A stretch of 64,000 nt of DNA, taken from assembly GCA_021234155.1 (NCBI GenBank), contig JAJEKV010000001.1, positions 1,797,927 to 1,861,926 on the forward strand, read 5' to 3'. Origin of the DNA: Isoetes taiwanensis (Eukaryota > Streptophyta > Lycopodiopsida > Isoetales > Isoetaceae). Within the stretch, counting starts at the first letter, position 1. Each line of letters starts with the position of its first letter. The notes beneath the pieces were generated by a model. It was not told the origin of the DNA and did not search any database. It saw only the letters and a list, made by a program, of their open reading frames with translations. Positions 11,118-28,799 of the stretch are shown here, piece after piece. A program made the position numbers and the translations under genes.

Positions 11118-11335
11118 TTGTGGACTCAATCAGGGTTGCAACCATGGATTTGGTTGTGGTATATATTTCTAGTTGAGGATTCAACTAGGGTTGCAGCCAT
11201 GGATTTGGTTGTGGTATATATTTCTAGTTGTGGATTCAACTAGGGTTGCAGCCATGGATTTGGCTGTGGTATATCTTTCTAGTTGTGAATTCAACTAGGG
11301 TTGCAACCATGGACTTGGTTGTGGTAAATTTGCCA
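11118..11335. repeat. Four tandem 55-bp repeats before the 3' LTR
   Basis: Four head-to-tail units of about 55 bases, each containing TTCAACTAGGGTTGCAGCC (or a close variant) followed by ATGGATTTGGTTGTGGTA. They occupy the place between the gag end and the polypurine tract, where autonomous relatives carry pol. Confidence 0.85.
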
Positions 11336-11381
11336 TATAATTCCTTGATCGAGGACGATCAATCTCGGGAAGGGGAGGAAT

Positions 11382-14300
11382 TGATATGGTGGTGCTTGGG
11401 GGAGCGGCTCAGACAACATCACAACCAGAATTAATATTTCATAAATTAGAAAATAACTTGTCAAGGGTCGTTTATAGAATTACAATATAATAAATAAATA
11501 AATAAATTTGTATTATCACGCCCATTTTGGACCTTGAAGGTCATTGAGCGAACAGTTACAATCATGTTTTCAACTTCAATAACAGGGTTCTATGCAAATC
11601 GATTTCACGAAGAAAGCGTCCAAGCTTCAAGAAATTAGTTCCCATAAGAGAATCAAAGTCCTGAGTATTAATCCCAAATCTCAATCTAATATCGTCGTAC
11701 GCTGGACAACGTAATAGTGCATGGACCTCATCCTCAACGATTTCGATCACAAAAGGAGCATAATCGAGCTCCCTTGGGGTACCGACCATCACTTTGTCTC
11801 ACAATGTAACGGTGAGAGCTAGTTCGGAACCTCGCAATTATCTGCTTGAGGTCCTTAGGTATACCAGATTTCAAATAGTCAGCTTCCGCATAAACTAACA
11901 TTGGATTTATCAATTCCTTATAAATTGTCATTCGCGAACCCTTATCCTCCCATATCTTAGCAATCACCAAAGATTGAACCAGCTCACGTGCACCTAAATC
12001 TGTATCAGGCCAATTATTCTCACTGATCCCCCACTTTCCAAACCATATCTTAACATCACTATACCACCCAGAAGATGAAGAATCAATCATAGCCCTTTTG
12101 GAAAGTCGTGCATCGTCTTGCTTTCTTATTCTATTAACAAAATTGATCGCTTGGTAAAGCACCTCAGCTTCCAAAGGAATAAGGCCAGCCTCTGCCAATA
12201 AGATAGGATATGGGGTCTGTTTTTTCACAGCAAGCTCCTCTTGTAGGAATGATTTTAGTACTGATTCAATTTCTGCCCATAAACCTGTAGAGGTAGATGG
12301 CCCCCATATAGGAGCTCCGTATAAAATTACTGATTGCACCAACATCTTAAACAACACTTTCTTCAAACTCCAATCAAACAACCCAATCTTATGACATTTT
12401 CTGAGCATATTATATAACGCTGATCTACCTCCAGTTACTCTTTTCTTTATGCATTGTTTCCATTTGTAGTCACAAGAAAACTCTAATCCAAGGTATTTAT
12501 AACAACTTACCATTTCCAAAGGTGCTCCTCTGTATGTGAAGGTTGGTCTGACAACGGCGCCCACTACCGTTGTTTTAGACTTGGACAAATTGACATTCAT
12601 CTTCTTTGCATCACAAAAGGATTCAAGGTTAACCAAATGTTCCTGTAACCCATGAGTTGTATCTGCTATGAGGACCACATCATCTGCGTAAAGAAGCAGT
12701 TGAACCAAGAGGTCGCCTACACATGTTCCAGCCAAGCATTTATGTTTAAGCCAATCCTCAAGCTCATCGATATATAATCCAAAAAGCGTCGGCGAGAGAG
12801 GACAACCTTGCCGTACTCCTCAGAATTCGCATCCACAGAAACTTTGGCAATTACCTCTTCATAGAGTCGGGAGACTGCAGCCCTAAGCTCCACTGGAACC
12901 CCAATATTTTTCATTCTATCACCCAGGCCATCTCTCGGGACAGTATCAAAAGCCTTAGAAAAATCAATGAAGGCAAGGTACAGAGATTTCCTAGGTCTTT
13001 TAGCTTTTTCAAATAGCACCCGGAGGGATAAAGCATGATCAAGTGTCTTTGTGATACTTCGAATCCGCCCGGCAAGAAGCTCTTTGCCCATTAGCCTCGG
13101 CCCATGAACTAATCCTGTTTTCCAACAATCCACCCAATAATTTGGTAAAAGTGCTTCCGACCATAATAGTTCTATAATTATGAACATCCTGTTTACTGCC
13201 CGATTTAGGTACAACTCGATTCCTTCTCCATGAATGTGGCAGGCCATGCTTCACTGCTTCATTTAGCAATTGAGTGACCATATTAACTAACTCATCTCCT
13301 CCCCATTTCAACATCTCGATATACCATCCGGGTCTGCAGCTTTTCCATTCTTCATGATGCTGAAACTTATTCTCAACCTCGATAGGAGAAAATAGGTCAT
13401 CCCGGTCTCAATAAGGGACATCTTTGGATGCATGTTCCGAGAAATAAAGATCTCGACCAGCTGCAATAACTCATTCAAGTCAAGATTAGATTGAGTAGAT
13501 TATTAAATACCGTTTCGAGAATGTTTTTGGATGATCTTTGAACCAATTATTCAACTCAATTTGCCTTTTTCGGAAAAAAGTAGTTTCTTATTCCTTATCA
13601 ATATTTTGTACCATTTAGGTTTAATTTTGCAGCCCACAGGAAGCTTTGCTCTTGCAATCCGACATTCATCATCCCACCAACTATTATGAGGTCTATTAAC
13701 TCTATTTTTGGTAAAACCAAATACCTTTGATGCAGCTTGAAGAAGTAAACTCGATAGCAGCTCTGCATCCTGCTCAAGATCCCTCTTCCAATCACCTTGC
13801 TTAATTAGTTCTTCAACAGCATTATGATACTGACTGCTTTTCCTGTAGTCCAATCTCAACCTTGGATGATGTATGATATTGCCCTGCTTGTCTGATGGCC
13901 TCCCCTTGAGCTCAAACCAGAGTCCAGCATGATCAGATTCAAGAGCCTTTTCACAAATTATTTAGGTCAAGGTAGGACGTCCATACTTTAAAAGTGTTGA
14001 ATTATTGAAGTCTAAATAATAATATTGAAACTATGGTTGATAACGGGTCGCGAAGCCGTTACCAGAAACTTGGTCGTGACTGTAACGGAGCTTAAGAAGG
14101 CTCCCGGAATCCAACAAAAAGGGTCGATCAGACCTTATAAAAGGTCGGAACCAGGCTATTAATAGCCGAATCTCTGCTATTTATGACTATCTGCCTTTTC
14201 TATAGATATTTTGGTCTGAAAAGGGTCATTCCGGAAATAGGTAAATTCATGCTTATAAATACAATTGTCTTTCTTATGCTGATAGAGAGTCATCGGCTGA

Positions 14301-14521
14301 GTTCTTAGCGCAGTCACCAGTCTGGCCTGTTGTCAAGAGTTGCTGAATTAGCTCTTAGAGTTGAAACTATTAGTTGTGGTTGTGAAAGCTGGATAACGAT
14401 TTCCTAGCTTGGAAAGCCTGAGCCCGGTTGGGTGGAGAGCACAGCCGTGAAGGCTGGAGATTGTAGTTCTAAGTTAGCTGTTTCTATTCTTGATTCTTGA
14501 TAAAGTTTTGCAGTTGTATCA
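11382..14521 (+). repeat. 3' LTR of the gag-only element, split by a LINE
   Basis: The 3' LTR starts at 11382 (TGATATGGTGG) after a purine tract, runs to about 11488, and resumes at about 13953-13962 to end in TATCA at 14521. The 2.5-kb insert is a minus-strand LINE. The split corresponds to an uninterrupted site in the 5' LTR (AATTACAATATTTAGGTC). Confidence 0.9.
11489..13952 (-). mobile_element. LINE A1, zinc-finger LINE with (TTTA)n tail
   Basis: Minus-strand non-LTR retrotransposon inside the 3' LTR. It starts within the C-terminal part of the endonuclease (LESDHAGLWFELKG near 13910), so it is 5'-truncated. RT follows: FIDFSKAFDTVPR (about 12940-12980) and QLLLYADDVVLIAD (about 12690), then KTTVVGA and YKYLGLEF. 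The C-terminal region has CSFCDRN, then EDEVHALLRCPAYDDIR (a C-x2-C...H...C finger). Several frameshifts separate the blocks. The 3' end is a TTTA-type repeat (AATAAATAAATAAATAAATT on plus, 11489-11508). Flanking target duplication is imperfect (ACAATAT / ACAAATTAT). Clade is not L1; the domain order resembles I/Jockey/CR1- or R1-like LINEs. Confidence 0.85.
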
Positions 14522-14526
14522 ACGAG

Positions 14527-14945
14527 ACTTCAGATTCAGAGGAAAATTATTACTCCGAGTATTCATCTTGGCCAGAAACTAGTTAGAAGAAGTTCGAGAG
14601 GAGTCTTCATCCTCAAGTTTGTCGGCCCCTGCTCCTCCTCCTTCCCCCCTGCAGATCCTCCCCATCCTCAAGCAGATGAAGTTCAAGACTCGTTTCCAAC
14701 TATAGAAGCCGAAGTTGAAGAAGTTGAAGTTCTTTCACACAGCTCTCTGTCACAGTGGGCCGTCGTGAATTTTTTAGATATGTGAGTCATCATCGAAGCT
14801 GAGGTCTTGGCTTGGGCTGAAACAGCTCCTTTGAAACAAAAAGCCCATGTGGAGTGTGTATATATCCAGCATGCAGAGAAATGGGCATTGCATGAAGTGA
14901 AGACTATCACCGAGTACTGTGAGCTCTGTGCATGAACAAAAGAAG
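14527..14945 (+). pseudogene. Rest of the split Ser/Glu-rich ORF region
   Basis: Downstream flank of the LTR insertion. From 14527 the reading continues the acidic, Tyr/Ser-rich composition to a TAG at 14584. Further readings follow in other frames: an acidic one (EAEVEEVEVLSHSSLSQW near 14700-14760) and one ending AEKWALHEVKTITEYCELCA with TGA at about 14934. These look like the body of one decayed protein gene. It is unrecognised. Confidence 0.35.
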
Positions 14946-15517
14946 ATCACCTTGCTTTGTTTTTTTTTTGTCTTGTTTTTATTTCTGTAATGTTCTTTTG
15001 TAAAGCAAAACCTTTTGCTATGAAAAGCCCCCTGGCAACCCCTTCAGCTTATATCCGAGAAAAAATGTTTTCTTAATGATGTAACAGCCTTCGAGGAATA
15101 CAAGGAATACAAAATCTTTTTATTTTGTGAATATCTGTCATATTGCTATCTCTGGCTGCAGCTATGGATTGTTGTTTAGTTGACATGTTCTCTATCTTTT
15201 GTCTTCATTTTCTGATTGTGTCTATTACTGCAGATCATAGAGTATTGAGGACTACGCATCAAGTTTTAGCTGTTCTTTTTAGGGTCTAAAAGACAGGCCA
15301 ATAAACGTGGCCAATTTCATTTGTATGCACAGAAACTCAGTTGTACTGCAATGACATTTTGAATAAAATCTCTATTTCAACTTCAGTTATTCTAGCAGAA
15401 TGGTGTTATTTGTATTTAAGACTTATTACAGGTCCAGATAAGATGAAATCAATAATATTCGAGAACTTGAAAAAATGAACAAATTATGAAAAAGTTTGCT
15501 GACAGAATCATCAAATC
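14946..15517. other. No gene; possible 3' end of the split gene
   Basis: Pyrimidine-rich and AT-rich DNA. AATAAAATC at about 15362 could be a polyadenylation signal on plus. Nothing else can be supported. Confidence 0.4.
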
Positions 15518-16880
15518 TTACAGCAGCACATGGCCATCGAAGTTCTCAAACAAAACATGCCTCATATGATCTCCTTGTTTCTTTAGACTTCTGTTCATAG
15601 CTTCAGTCTCATAGTAATAAACTGGATCAGGCTCTTCTTCGATTGGCAGCATGTCCCATCCCATGTCTTCCATAATACAGAAGTTCCAAAGCACATAAGC
15701 AGCATGTATAATCTTGGAGGCCTTGCCAACATGCACAGGCAGATGTTTGAGAATCCTGAATTTCTCTTTCACAATCCCGAACCCATTTTCCACACAAACT
15801 CTACCCCTGCAAATCCTTTTGTTAAACTTGCCATAAGGTCCATGATTATGTGGAAACACTTTCAAAAGGAATGGTCTGGCAGCATAGGCAGAATCACCGA
15901 GCAAAAGTGGAGGAATGTTAACCTGGATTTGGTCTTCAGTGGGTTGACCTTTCTTCAATTTTCTACCACTCAAGATTATAACTGGTTCTTCAAGATTAGT
16001 TTGGATGCAATTTTGTTGTATATGGAACTCTTCTTGAACTGATTTGAGTCATGGACTGATCCAGTTCTTGTAACACAGACATTTATAAACAACCTGCTGT
16101 GTGTGACAATACCTTGCAGAAGACATGAGTGCCTTTTGTGTCGACTGTAATAGTCATCAACTCTTCTTGGGTTTCCTCCATAAAAGGATATGAGACCCGT
16201 CAACAGCACCATACACATTTGACAATCCTGTTGCATCATGAAATTCTTTTATACATTGAGTTAGTCTTGCTCCGAAGGCATGGCTACAAACCTTTTGTAA
16301 AGCATTGTCTTGAGGCCAACACTAGTGTAATTTTTTAGTATATTTTGCCTGCGTAGCTTTGCCAACATAGAATCTCGACCCACATGCAAAGGCATGTCAC
16401 CATGCCGAAAAGTAAAGAACCATGGCAACAGCCTTCACGGGATCAGGGGCCTAACCTTAACCCTGGCCTAATCAAATAGGGGACAACAAGCCCGACTAGT
16501 CTCTCAAAGCTGGCCCTCTTCATTCTGTAAAATTGATGCCACATATCATCTTCAAAAGAAGGTAGACAATTCCATGCATAGTTATCTATATTATCCCACT
16601 GTGTGTTCTTTGTCTTGGAGCAATCCAGAATCTTCTAGGTGGCCTTCTAACCCAAGATGATCCACTAACATCAAAGATGAGGCAAAGCCTTAAGAAACAG
16701 GCCGGTTATTTTCTTGCAAGTCATCGCCATCGAACAGATTCATTGGGTCTTCAAGCTCGTTTAGCTCAAAAGCTGCAAACAGAACCTTTGGAATGCGAAC
16801 ATTTTGGAGGCCGATTCAAAATTGGAGGGGAATTATCCCACAAAAACTTGCCCTACCGGAATGATTCGATGGAGTAGTTC
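15518..16880 (-). pseudogene. PIF/Harbinger transposase, copy 2
   Basis: Minus-strand transposase closely related to copy 1. From high to low coordinate: an N-terminal part around 16480-16640 (reverse reading with DDMWHQF-type words), the first catalytic Asp in YGAVDGSHILL (about 16190-16215), the second in GSVHDSNQFKKS (about 16040-16075), then LLLGDSAYAARPF and VENGFGIVKEKFRIL with the catalytic Glu (about 15780-15910). The C-terminal block 15518-15973 is a continuous frame and keeps the canonical GDSAY that copy 1 has lost. Frameshifts, for instance just after the first Asp motif, and stops make it inactive. No MYB partner was found here; the space where copy 1 has one is occupied by LINE A2. 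Confidence 0.88.
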
Positions 16881-17025
16881 TCCGGTGGGAAACCAAATTT
16901 TGAGGCCTAACGGATGCTGTTAGACCTCAAGAGACAGCTTCTCTTCTCTCCTCCCAGAAAAATACATACAATTCTGAGAGGAGTCGTATAGGACGAGAGA
17001 TGGGTATTTTGGCAAGCATGTGGCC

Positions 17026-20034
<3,009 letters not shown>

Positions 20035-20044
20035 TTTACAATCT

Positions 20045-21880
<1,836 letters not shown>

Positions 21881-21980
21881 AGCATACAACAATAGCGGAA
21901 GAACATACCCATATAGAGGCGTTCCATCACCACCATATGTCCATTGGAAGGCCTCAGAGGGCCCATTAGACAATGATTAT

Positions 21981-24900
21981 TCACACATCATCATAAAATA
22001 ATAGATGAGTCTCCGAGTCCTCATCTAGCTCATCACTCTCACTCCATGTATCTATGTCATCCATATTTACATCAAGATAGGTATCCAAACAGGAATCCCT
22101 ATATTTGAGCAGTTCAATTATATATTTCCCCAAAATGTCACCTTTCAAGGTAAATAGTGATGGGAGATCATTATAGTGTACCCCATACTCCTTTCTCAAC
22201 TTACCATATGCTTCACGTTGGAGTAATGTGTGATATTCATCTTTTACTTGTCGAGAGTTACATAACTTGCAATACCTTTTGTCCCTTGGTATGATATGAC
22301 CCCATCTCCCCACTTCGACCCCAAGATGTCTTTTTTGGATGGAAAGTTCCTTGTTCAAGTGACCTGGTTCCAAATTGGGATTGATATTCATCTTGTACAG
22401 AATCATCTTTGTCTTAGGTTGTGACCACATCTTCTTATATATCTTTTCCGATATCCGCCTTCGCAGATTTGAGTCTACCAATATCACCTCATCCCACGAT
22501 ATACCCCACTTTACCAACCACTGTTTAACATCCAACATAATCCCCTTCTCCTTTCTAGACAGTAAGGCCTTACGCATAATTCTAGACTCCTCCATGCAAA
22601 GTACCTTTTTAAGGTATGAAATGCATCTTATCATAGCTTCACCTTCTAAAGGCAGGAGCCCACTTTCAGCCAACATCAACAGGTATGGTGTCTGAGCTTT
22701 TACCCCGAATTCAAGTCTTAAAAAATTTTTCTGAACTTGCTCTATGTCATCCCACAAACATTGTGGGAGATTAGGCCCCCAAACCTCACAACCGTACAAG
22801 ACTACGCTTTGAACTAGAGATTGGAAAAGTCGTACCTTAAGGTGCCACGACCATAAGTGTGATCTCCTACACATACTTTTTTTTTTTTTTTTTGAGGGTA
22901 AGATTATGGTATATTAAATTATAAAATAGAATACAAAGCTTTAGCCAAGGGCCAGCCTTTGCAAGCTGGCGCTCGTATCATCCCTAGAGACCCAATGACA
23001 TTTGAAGAACATGTAGAATCCTTGGATGTGACCAATCCTGTCCAGATCCGTGTTATAATTTCGCCCAAACTTCTTATGATGGGCTAAAGCCATAAGTGCT
23101 ACCTCGACGTTGAAGGTGTTCTTGAGCCTATCCAAAGAAAAGTGTTGTCCTCCTAACGCAATGCCACCACTGTGTTTCCATAAAGACCATAGTGCTATGT
23201 TCACCAACGGTTTGAGACTATGTCCCCATCTGTTACCCCAATTATCCCTGGCCATAGGCATTGTTGAATGCTAATTCTAATGAGAGGGCATACCCATACC
23301 CAAAACTCCCATATCTTGGGACAAAAAAATAAATGTGATGTGGTTTCTGTGATATTGCATCCGAGAGGGCATCTATCAATAGGGCAAATACCTTGTTGGT
23401 GGAGTCTCTCCATAGTGCTTAGTCCCCCTCGCAATGCCAACCATCTAAGAACTGTAGTTTCCTAGAATGCAGAGTAGCCCATGAACTAGTTAGCGCCAGT
23501 GCGGTTTGAGTGGTGCCAATAGCTAACCTTCCAATGCTTTTTAGAGGGGAACCTGGACAGAGGAGATGGTAGATAGTATTGACTATATATGTCTCCTTCC
23601 CTTGACAAGCCCACTGATCACTAGGACCGTCTCTGCCAGACAAAGCATCCAAGGTACCACGTAATTCCTTAAAAATCTTCCTATCTCCCTCCCCTACTCC
23701 TCAGGACTTTTCCTTTAAAAGCGGGACCAGGAAAGCCATCAGATACCATCCCAAAGGTGCCCAACCTTGGTGATACCTGATTGTCTCCACTTAGTAAAAA
23801 TGCGAGGGTGTATGAGTGCAAGGGGAAGGTTATTTTGCGACCATATCCGTGTATTCCAAAATATGCTCAACTTCCCAGCCTCTAACGGAGCAAAAAGAGA
23901 TTGAACTTTCAGCCAAGCCTCTAGAAGCTTCCTCATCACTGGAGATGTGCCTGGAGCGATTTTATAGCTATAGAAGAAGGAGCCAAGTTCAAGACGGGGT
24001 ACGGATGGCTTACCTTTAAGCTTGCATTTTTGAAGCCAATGCTTAACAAAGTGCAGTGCAGGGGAGGAGCTATCATGCAATGCCCTCCATACATACCTTC
24101 CAGCCAATGCTTGAGCTTGAGTAGCCAGCTCCTTACAGCCCAAACCACCGTCTCTCCTTTCTGAGCCACAATAACCGAGTAGTAGACATGAGATGCTGCG
24201 AGAATGGCCTTTGCTACTGCTATTCTGCCAGCGGTAGAGAGACCCTTGGATGACCATAGTTGGACCTTTTTCCTGAGATTGTCCAGGATGGGAGTCCACA
24301 TCCCTTTCAGATTATCAGAAAGAACCAAGGGTAGCCCTAGCAGTGAAGTGGCCTCATTTTTAAGAACTCGGAAGCCAAGGCCCTTAACTCTCGGATCAAT
24401 ATCCTCTTCAAAAGGCCATAGAACAGCACATTTTGCCACATTGAGATGTATCCCAGATATCAATCCAAATGCACCCAAAACTTCATGAAAAGACACAAAA
24501 CTAGAGTCATCAAACCTGAGAAAGAAGAAGGTATCGTCCGCATATTGCATGATTGTGAGCTTGTTTGGAGAGTCTGGTAGTCGCGAACCCAAGAAGAGCT
24601 CTTTTCCTTGACACTTTGAGTGCTATCATTTTGGTAAGCAGGTTGGCTATGATTAAAAACAGATAAGGAGCCAGGGGACAGCCTTGTCTTATTCCCTTTC
24701 TCAAATGAAAGACCCCTGATGGTTGGCCATTAATAAGGACTGATGCTGAGGCAAATTTGTTCAGGCCTAAGGCAAGCTCAACAAATGAAGCATCAAATCC
24801 CATGTGCAACATAATATCCTCAAGTCCTTTCCAGCGAAGGGTATCATAGGCCTTACGGAAGTCCAATTTGACAAACACACAATTTTGCTTAGAGACCTTG

Positions 24901-27220
24901 CACCAGTGTAGGCCCTCTCTAGCTGCCACAAAGTTATCCAAAATGTGTCTACTGGCAGAAGGTCGGTCACGCTCACCTCCAATAATTTTAGCAAGGATAG
25001 GCTTTTAGGCGGTTCGCAATTATCTTCATGATAACCTTGTAGAGCGATTGGTCGAGTGCTATAGGCCTCCACTCATTCAGTTTGGGGCGGGTGACTTTAG
25101 GAATCAAGGAGATGAAAACCAGCACAAAGGCGGGATGCAAATATTTGGCTTCCCAAGCCCCCAATCTTGCTTTAGTAAAGGCAGGGCCAAGGAGGTCCCA
25201 AAATTCAATATAGAACTCCGGAGGGAAACCATCTGGACCAGGGGACTTACCTGGGGAGAGAGAGGAGAGAGTCCCAAAGATTTTGTTGTCTTCCAGATCA
25301 CGCATTAAGCTCTTATTGTCATTCGCGGAGAGTTTAGCCCCCATCGCACCTTTGCTAACCAGTTCTGAACTGTGGTGTTATATGCAAGGGGGAGAGGATC
25401 TTCTTTGAACATGTTCTGGAAGGCATCCTTCACATATGTAGCAATGCCATCCTCTGTATCAATCCTTTTCTGTTGCTCATCCGTAATAGATGTAATGCTA
25501 TTTTCAGCCAATCGAGCCCCTGCAAGTCGGAAGAAGTGTTTGGAATTCTCATGGTCTACCTCAGTATACCATTTGGTTTTAGACCTGACTGCCGCCCCCC
25601 TGGCCTCCTCCTCCTCAACCGCCTTAGCTCTGCCTTCAAGGTCAGCTTCCAGACAATGTAGGGCCGCATTATGAGGATCTGTTAAGAGGTCTTGCTTGAT
25701 GGATCTAAGTTGATCATAAAGATTATTCTTGACCTTTCTGAACTCCAAGGCCCTCTCCCGCCCCCATTTTTTAATCCAGACCTTAATCATCCCCATCCTC
25801 TGAGTCCATGCCTTCATGCTTGGCAACCCATCCTCCTGGTGAGAGGAAGCAAGAAATGCTCGGAGAGAGTCACAGAAAGCAGGTTTCCCAAGCAAAGGCA
25901 AGTATTGAATTTGAAGGGGTATTTCCGCCTCATGAAGTCGATTTTGAGCATCTTCAAAAGTTAGCTTTTGAGGAACATGATCAGATTGGGTAAAGGCTAG
26001 GTCCCCTTCTACAAAGCATCTATCAAAGAAAGCCGCTGATTTATTAGCAAGATAGAACCGATCCAAAGATAAAGGTATACCTGATTCGTCTTTGTTTGTT
26101 GGACCAGAGAACGATGCATTCGGACGATTGGAACCAAGGAGAATCCACCATTATCCAGTAATGAATTCCATGAAGCACTCTCTTGGTGACAAATTCTGCG
26201 GCAATCCAATTTTCCCGGTCCCCGGATATCGGTCCTACACATACTTTGTAGCGCATACAACGCTTTTTGTCCTCCCTCTAACCGTTGCTGTATACAGGCA
26301 TTCCATCTGTGATTTCTGCTGAAAATGAGGCCCAGGTACTTGTAAGAATCACACATAGTTACCTGACTTCCTTTATATTTAAAAATGGATTCTTGCCTTA
26401 GAACACCAACTGTCATAATATTGGTCTTTTCTAAATTCACTTGTATACCCGTTTGGTCACAAAAAGCCACCAACCCATCTAAATGTCTCTGCATGTGCTC
26501 TTTGGAGCGTGCAAAAGTGACCACATCATCCGCATACAACAGCAACTGAATTACATAACCATGTATCTCTGTACCTCCTGGGCAATTAACACGGAGCCAC
26601 TCCTCCAAACTGTCAATAAATATGCCAAATAATGTAGGAGATAGGCACCCTTGCTTAACCCCTACATTACTGTCTATGCAATCCTTTACTTCCAACGCGA
26701 AAGGGTGAGACAGTTGTACAAGCACCTTATCATAAAGTACTCGTACCGCATCCCTAAGCTCACAAGGTACATTTAGTTTTTCTAATCTGCTCCACAATTG
26801 GTTTCTTGGCACTTTGTCGAAGGCTTTCTTAAAATCCACAAAAGCCACAAACACTGGTTTCTTTGAGCCCTTCACATTATCAAATATAGTTTTCAGCACA
26901 AGTATATGGTCTAAAGTGGATCTCCACGACCAAAACCAACTGTGATTACGCTCTTTTTATTAAGTTCTGCCCATGAGCTTATCCTCTTTTCTAGAATTGT
27001 AGAAAATAATTTAGAAAGTAAACTACTTACCATGATTGTTCGGTAGTTGTTCACCTCATTTCTTGGCCCGCCTTTATACACCAGGACTACTCTATTCCGA
27101 CACCAGTCAGAGGGAAATCCCTTCTTCATCGCCATATTGAACATATTTGCCACTGGAGGATGTATTGAGGCCCCTCCCGCTTTTAAATTCTCAGCCTTTA
27201 AACCATGAATATCTTACCAT
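21981..27220 (-). mobile_element. LINE A5, split by an L1 insertion
   Basis: Minus-strand LINE of the A type in two parts. Part one, 26233-27220, carries the RT: NRVVLVYKGG and NNYRTIMVSSLLSKLF (about 27030-27110), VAFVDFKKAFDKVPR (about 26800-26850), GCLSPTLFGIFIDSLEEW, QLLLYADDVVTFA (about 26510-26550) and YKYLGLIFSRN. Part two, 21981-22864, continues with SHLWSWHLKVRLFQSLVQSV, YGCEVWGP and the finger CKLCNSRQVKDEYHTLL (about 22205-22265), ending in an acidic tail. The RT frame has one shift between the 27153 and 26899 blocks; otherwise it is well preserved. The 5' end lies at the (GA)n tract at 27224. The insert is described separately. Confidence 0.88.
22880..26232 (-). mobile_element. 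L1-type LINE inserted into LINE A5
   Basis: Minus-strand L1-like element, 5'-truncated within the endonuclease: it reads DRFYLANKSAAFFDRCFVEG and SDHVP at 25980-26066. RT follows with SLSPGKSPGPDGFPPEFY (about 25230-25290), NEWRPIALDQSLYKVI, FVKLDFRKAYDTLRWKG (about 24840-24890), RKGIRQGCPLAPYLF and MQYADDTFFFL (about 24520-24555). The C-terminal zf-RVT segment is at about 23300-23440 (CPIDRCPLGCNITETTSHL). The 3' end is a T-run on plus (22877-22893), i.e. poly(A). A perfect 15-bp duplication, TCCTACACATACTTT, lies at 22865-22879 and 26233-26247. Frameshifts make it inactive. Confidence 0.92.
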
Positions 27221-27222
27221 TT

Positions 27223-28799
<1,577 letters not shown>

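Larger units (their letters stand above)
5298..14521 (+). mobile_element. Gag-only LTR retroelement (Gypsy-related), nested
   Basis: LTR element bounded by a perfect 5-bp target duplication, ACGAG at 5293-5297 and 14522-14526. The LTRs begin TGATA and end TATCA. A primer-binding site complementary to initiator tRNA-Met (TGGTATCAGAGC, 5956-5967) follows the 5' LTR, and a purine-rich tract (about 11366-11381) precedes the 3' LTR. The interior carries gag pieces at 5955-6347 and about 10009-10928; no protease, RT or integrase is seen, so it was probably non-autonomous. A block of about 3.6 kb of other DNA lies within gag, and a LINE splits the 3' LTR. By eye the LTRs are roughly 95% alike, a moderately recent insertion. 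The element is broken. Confidence 0.88.

Noticed and set aside
11118-11335. Tandem repeats as a CRISPR or satellite array
   Set aside because: Units are head to tail without spacers and number only four, inside an LTR element.
24204-25993. Plus-strand ORFs across the L1
   Set aside because: They are antisense to a clearly identified RT on minus and have no motifs.
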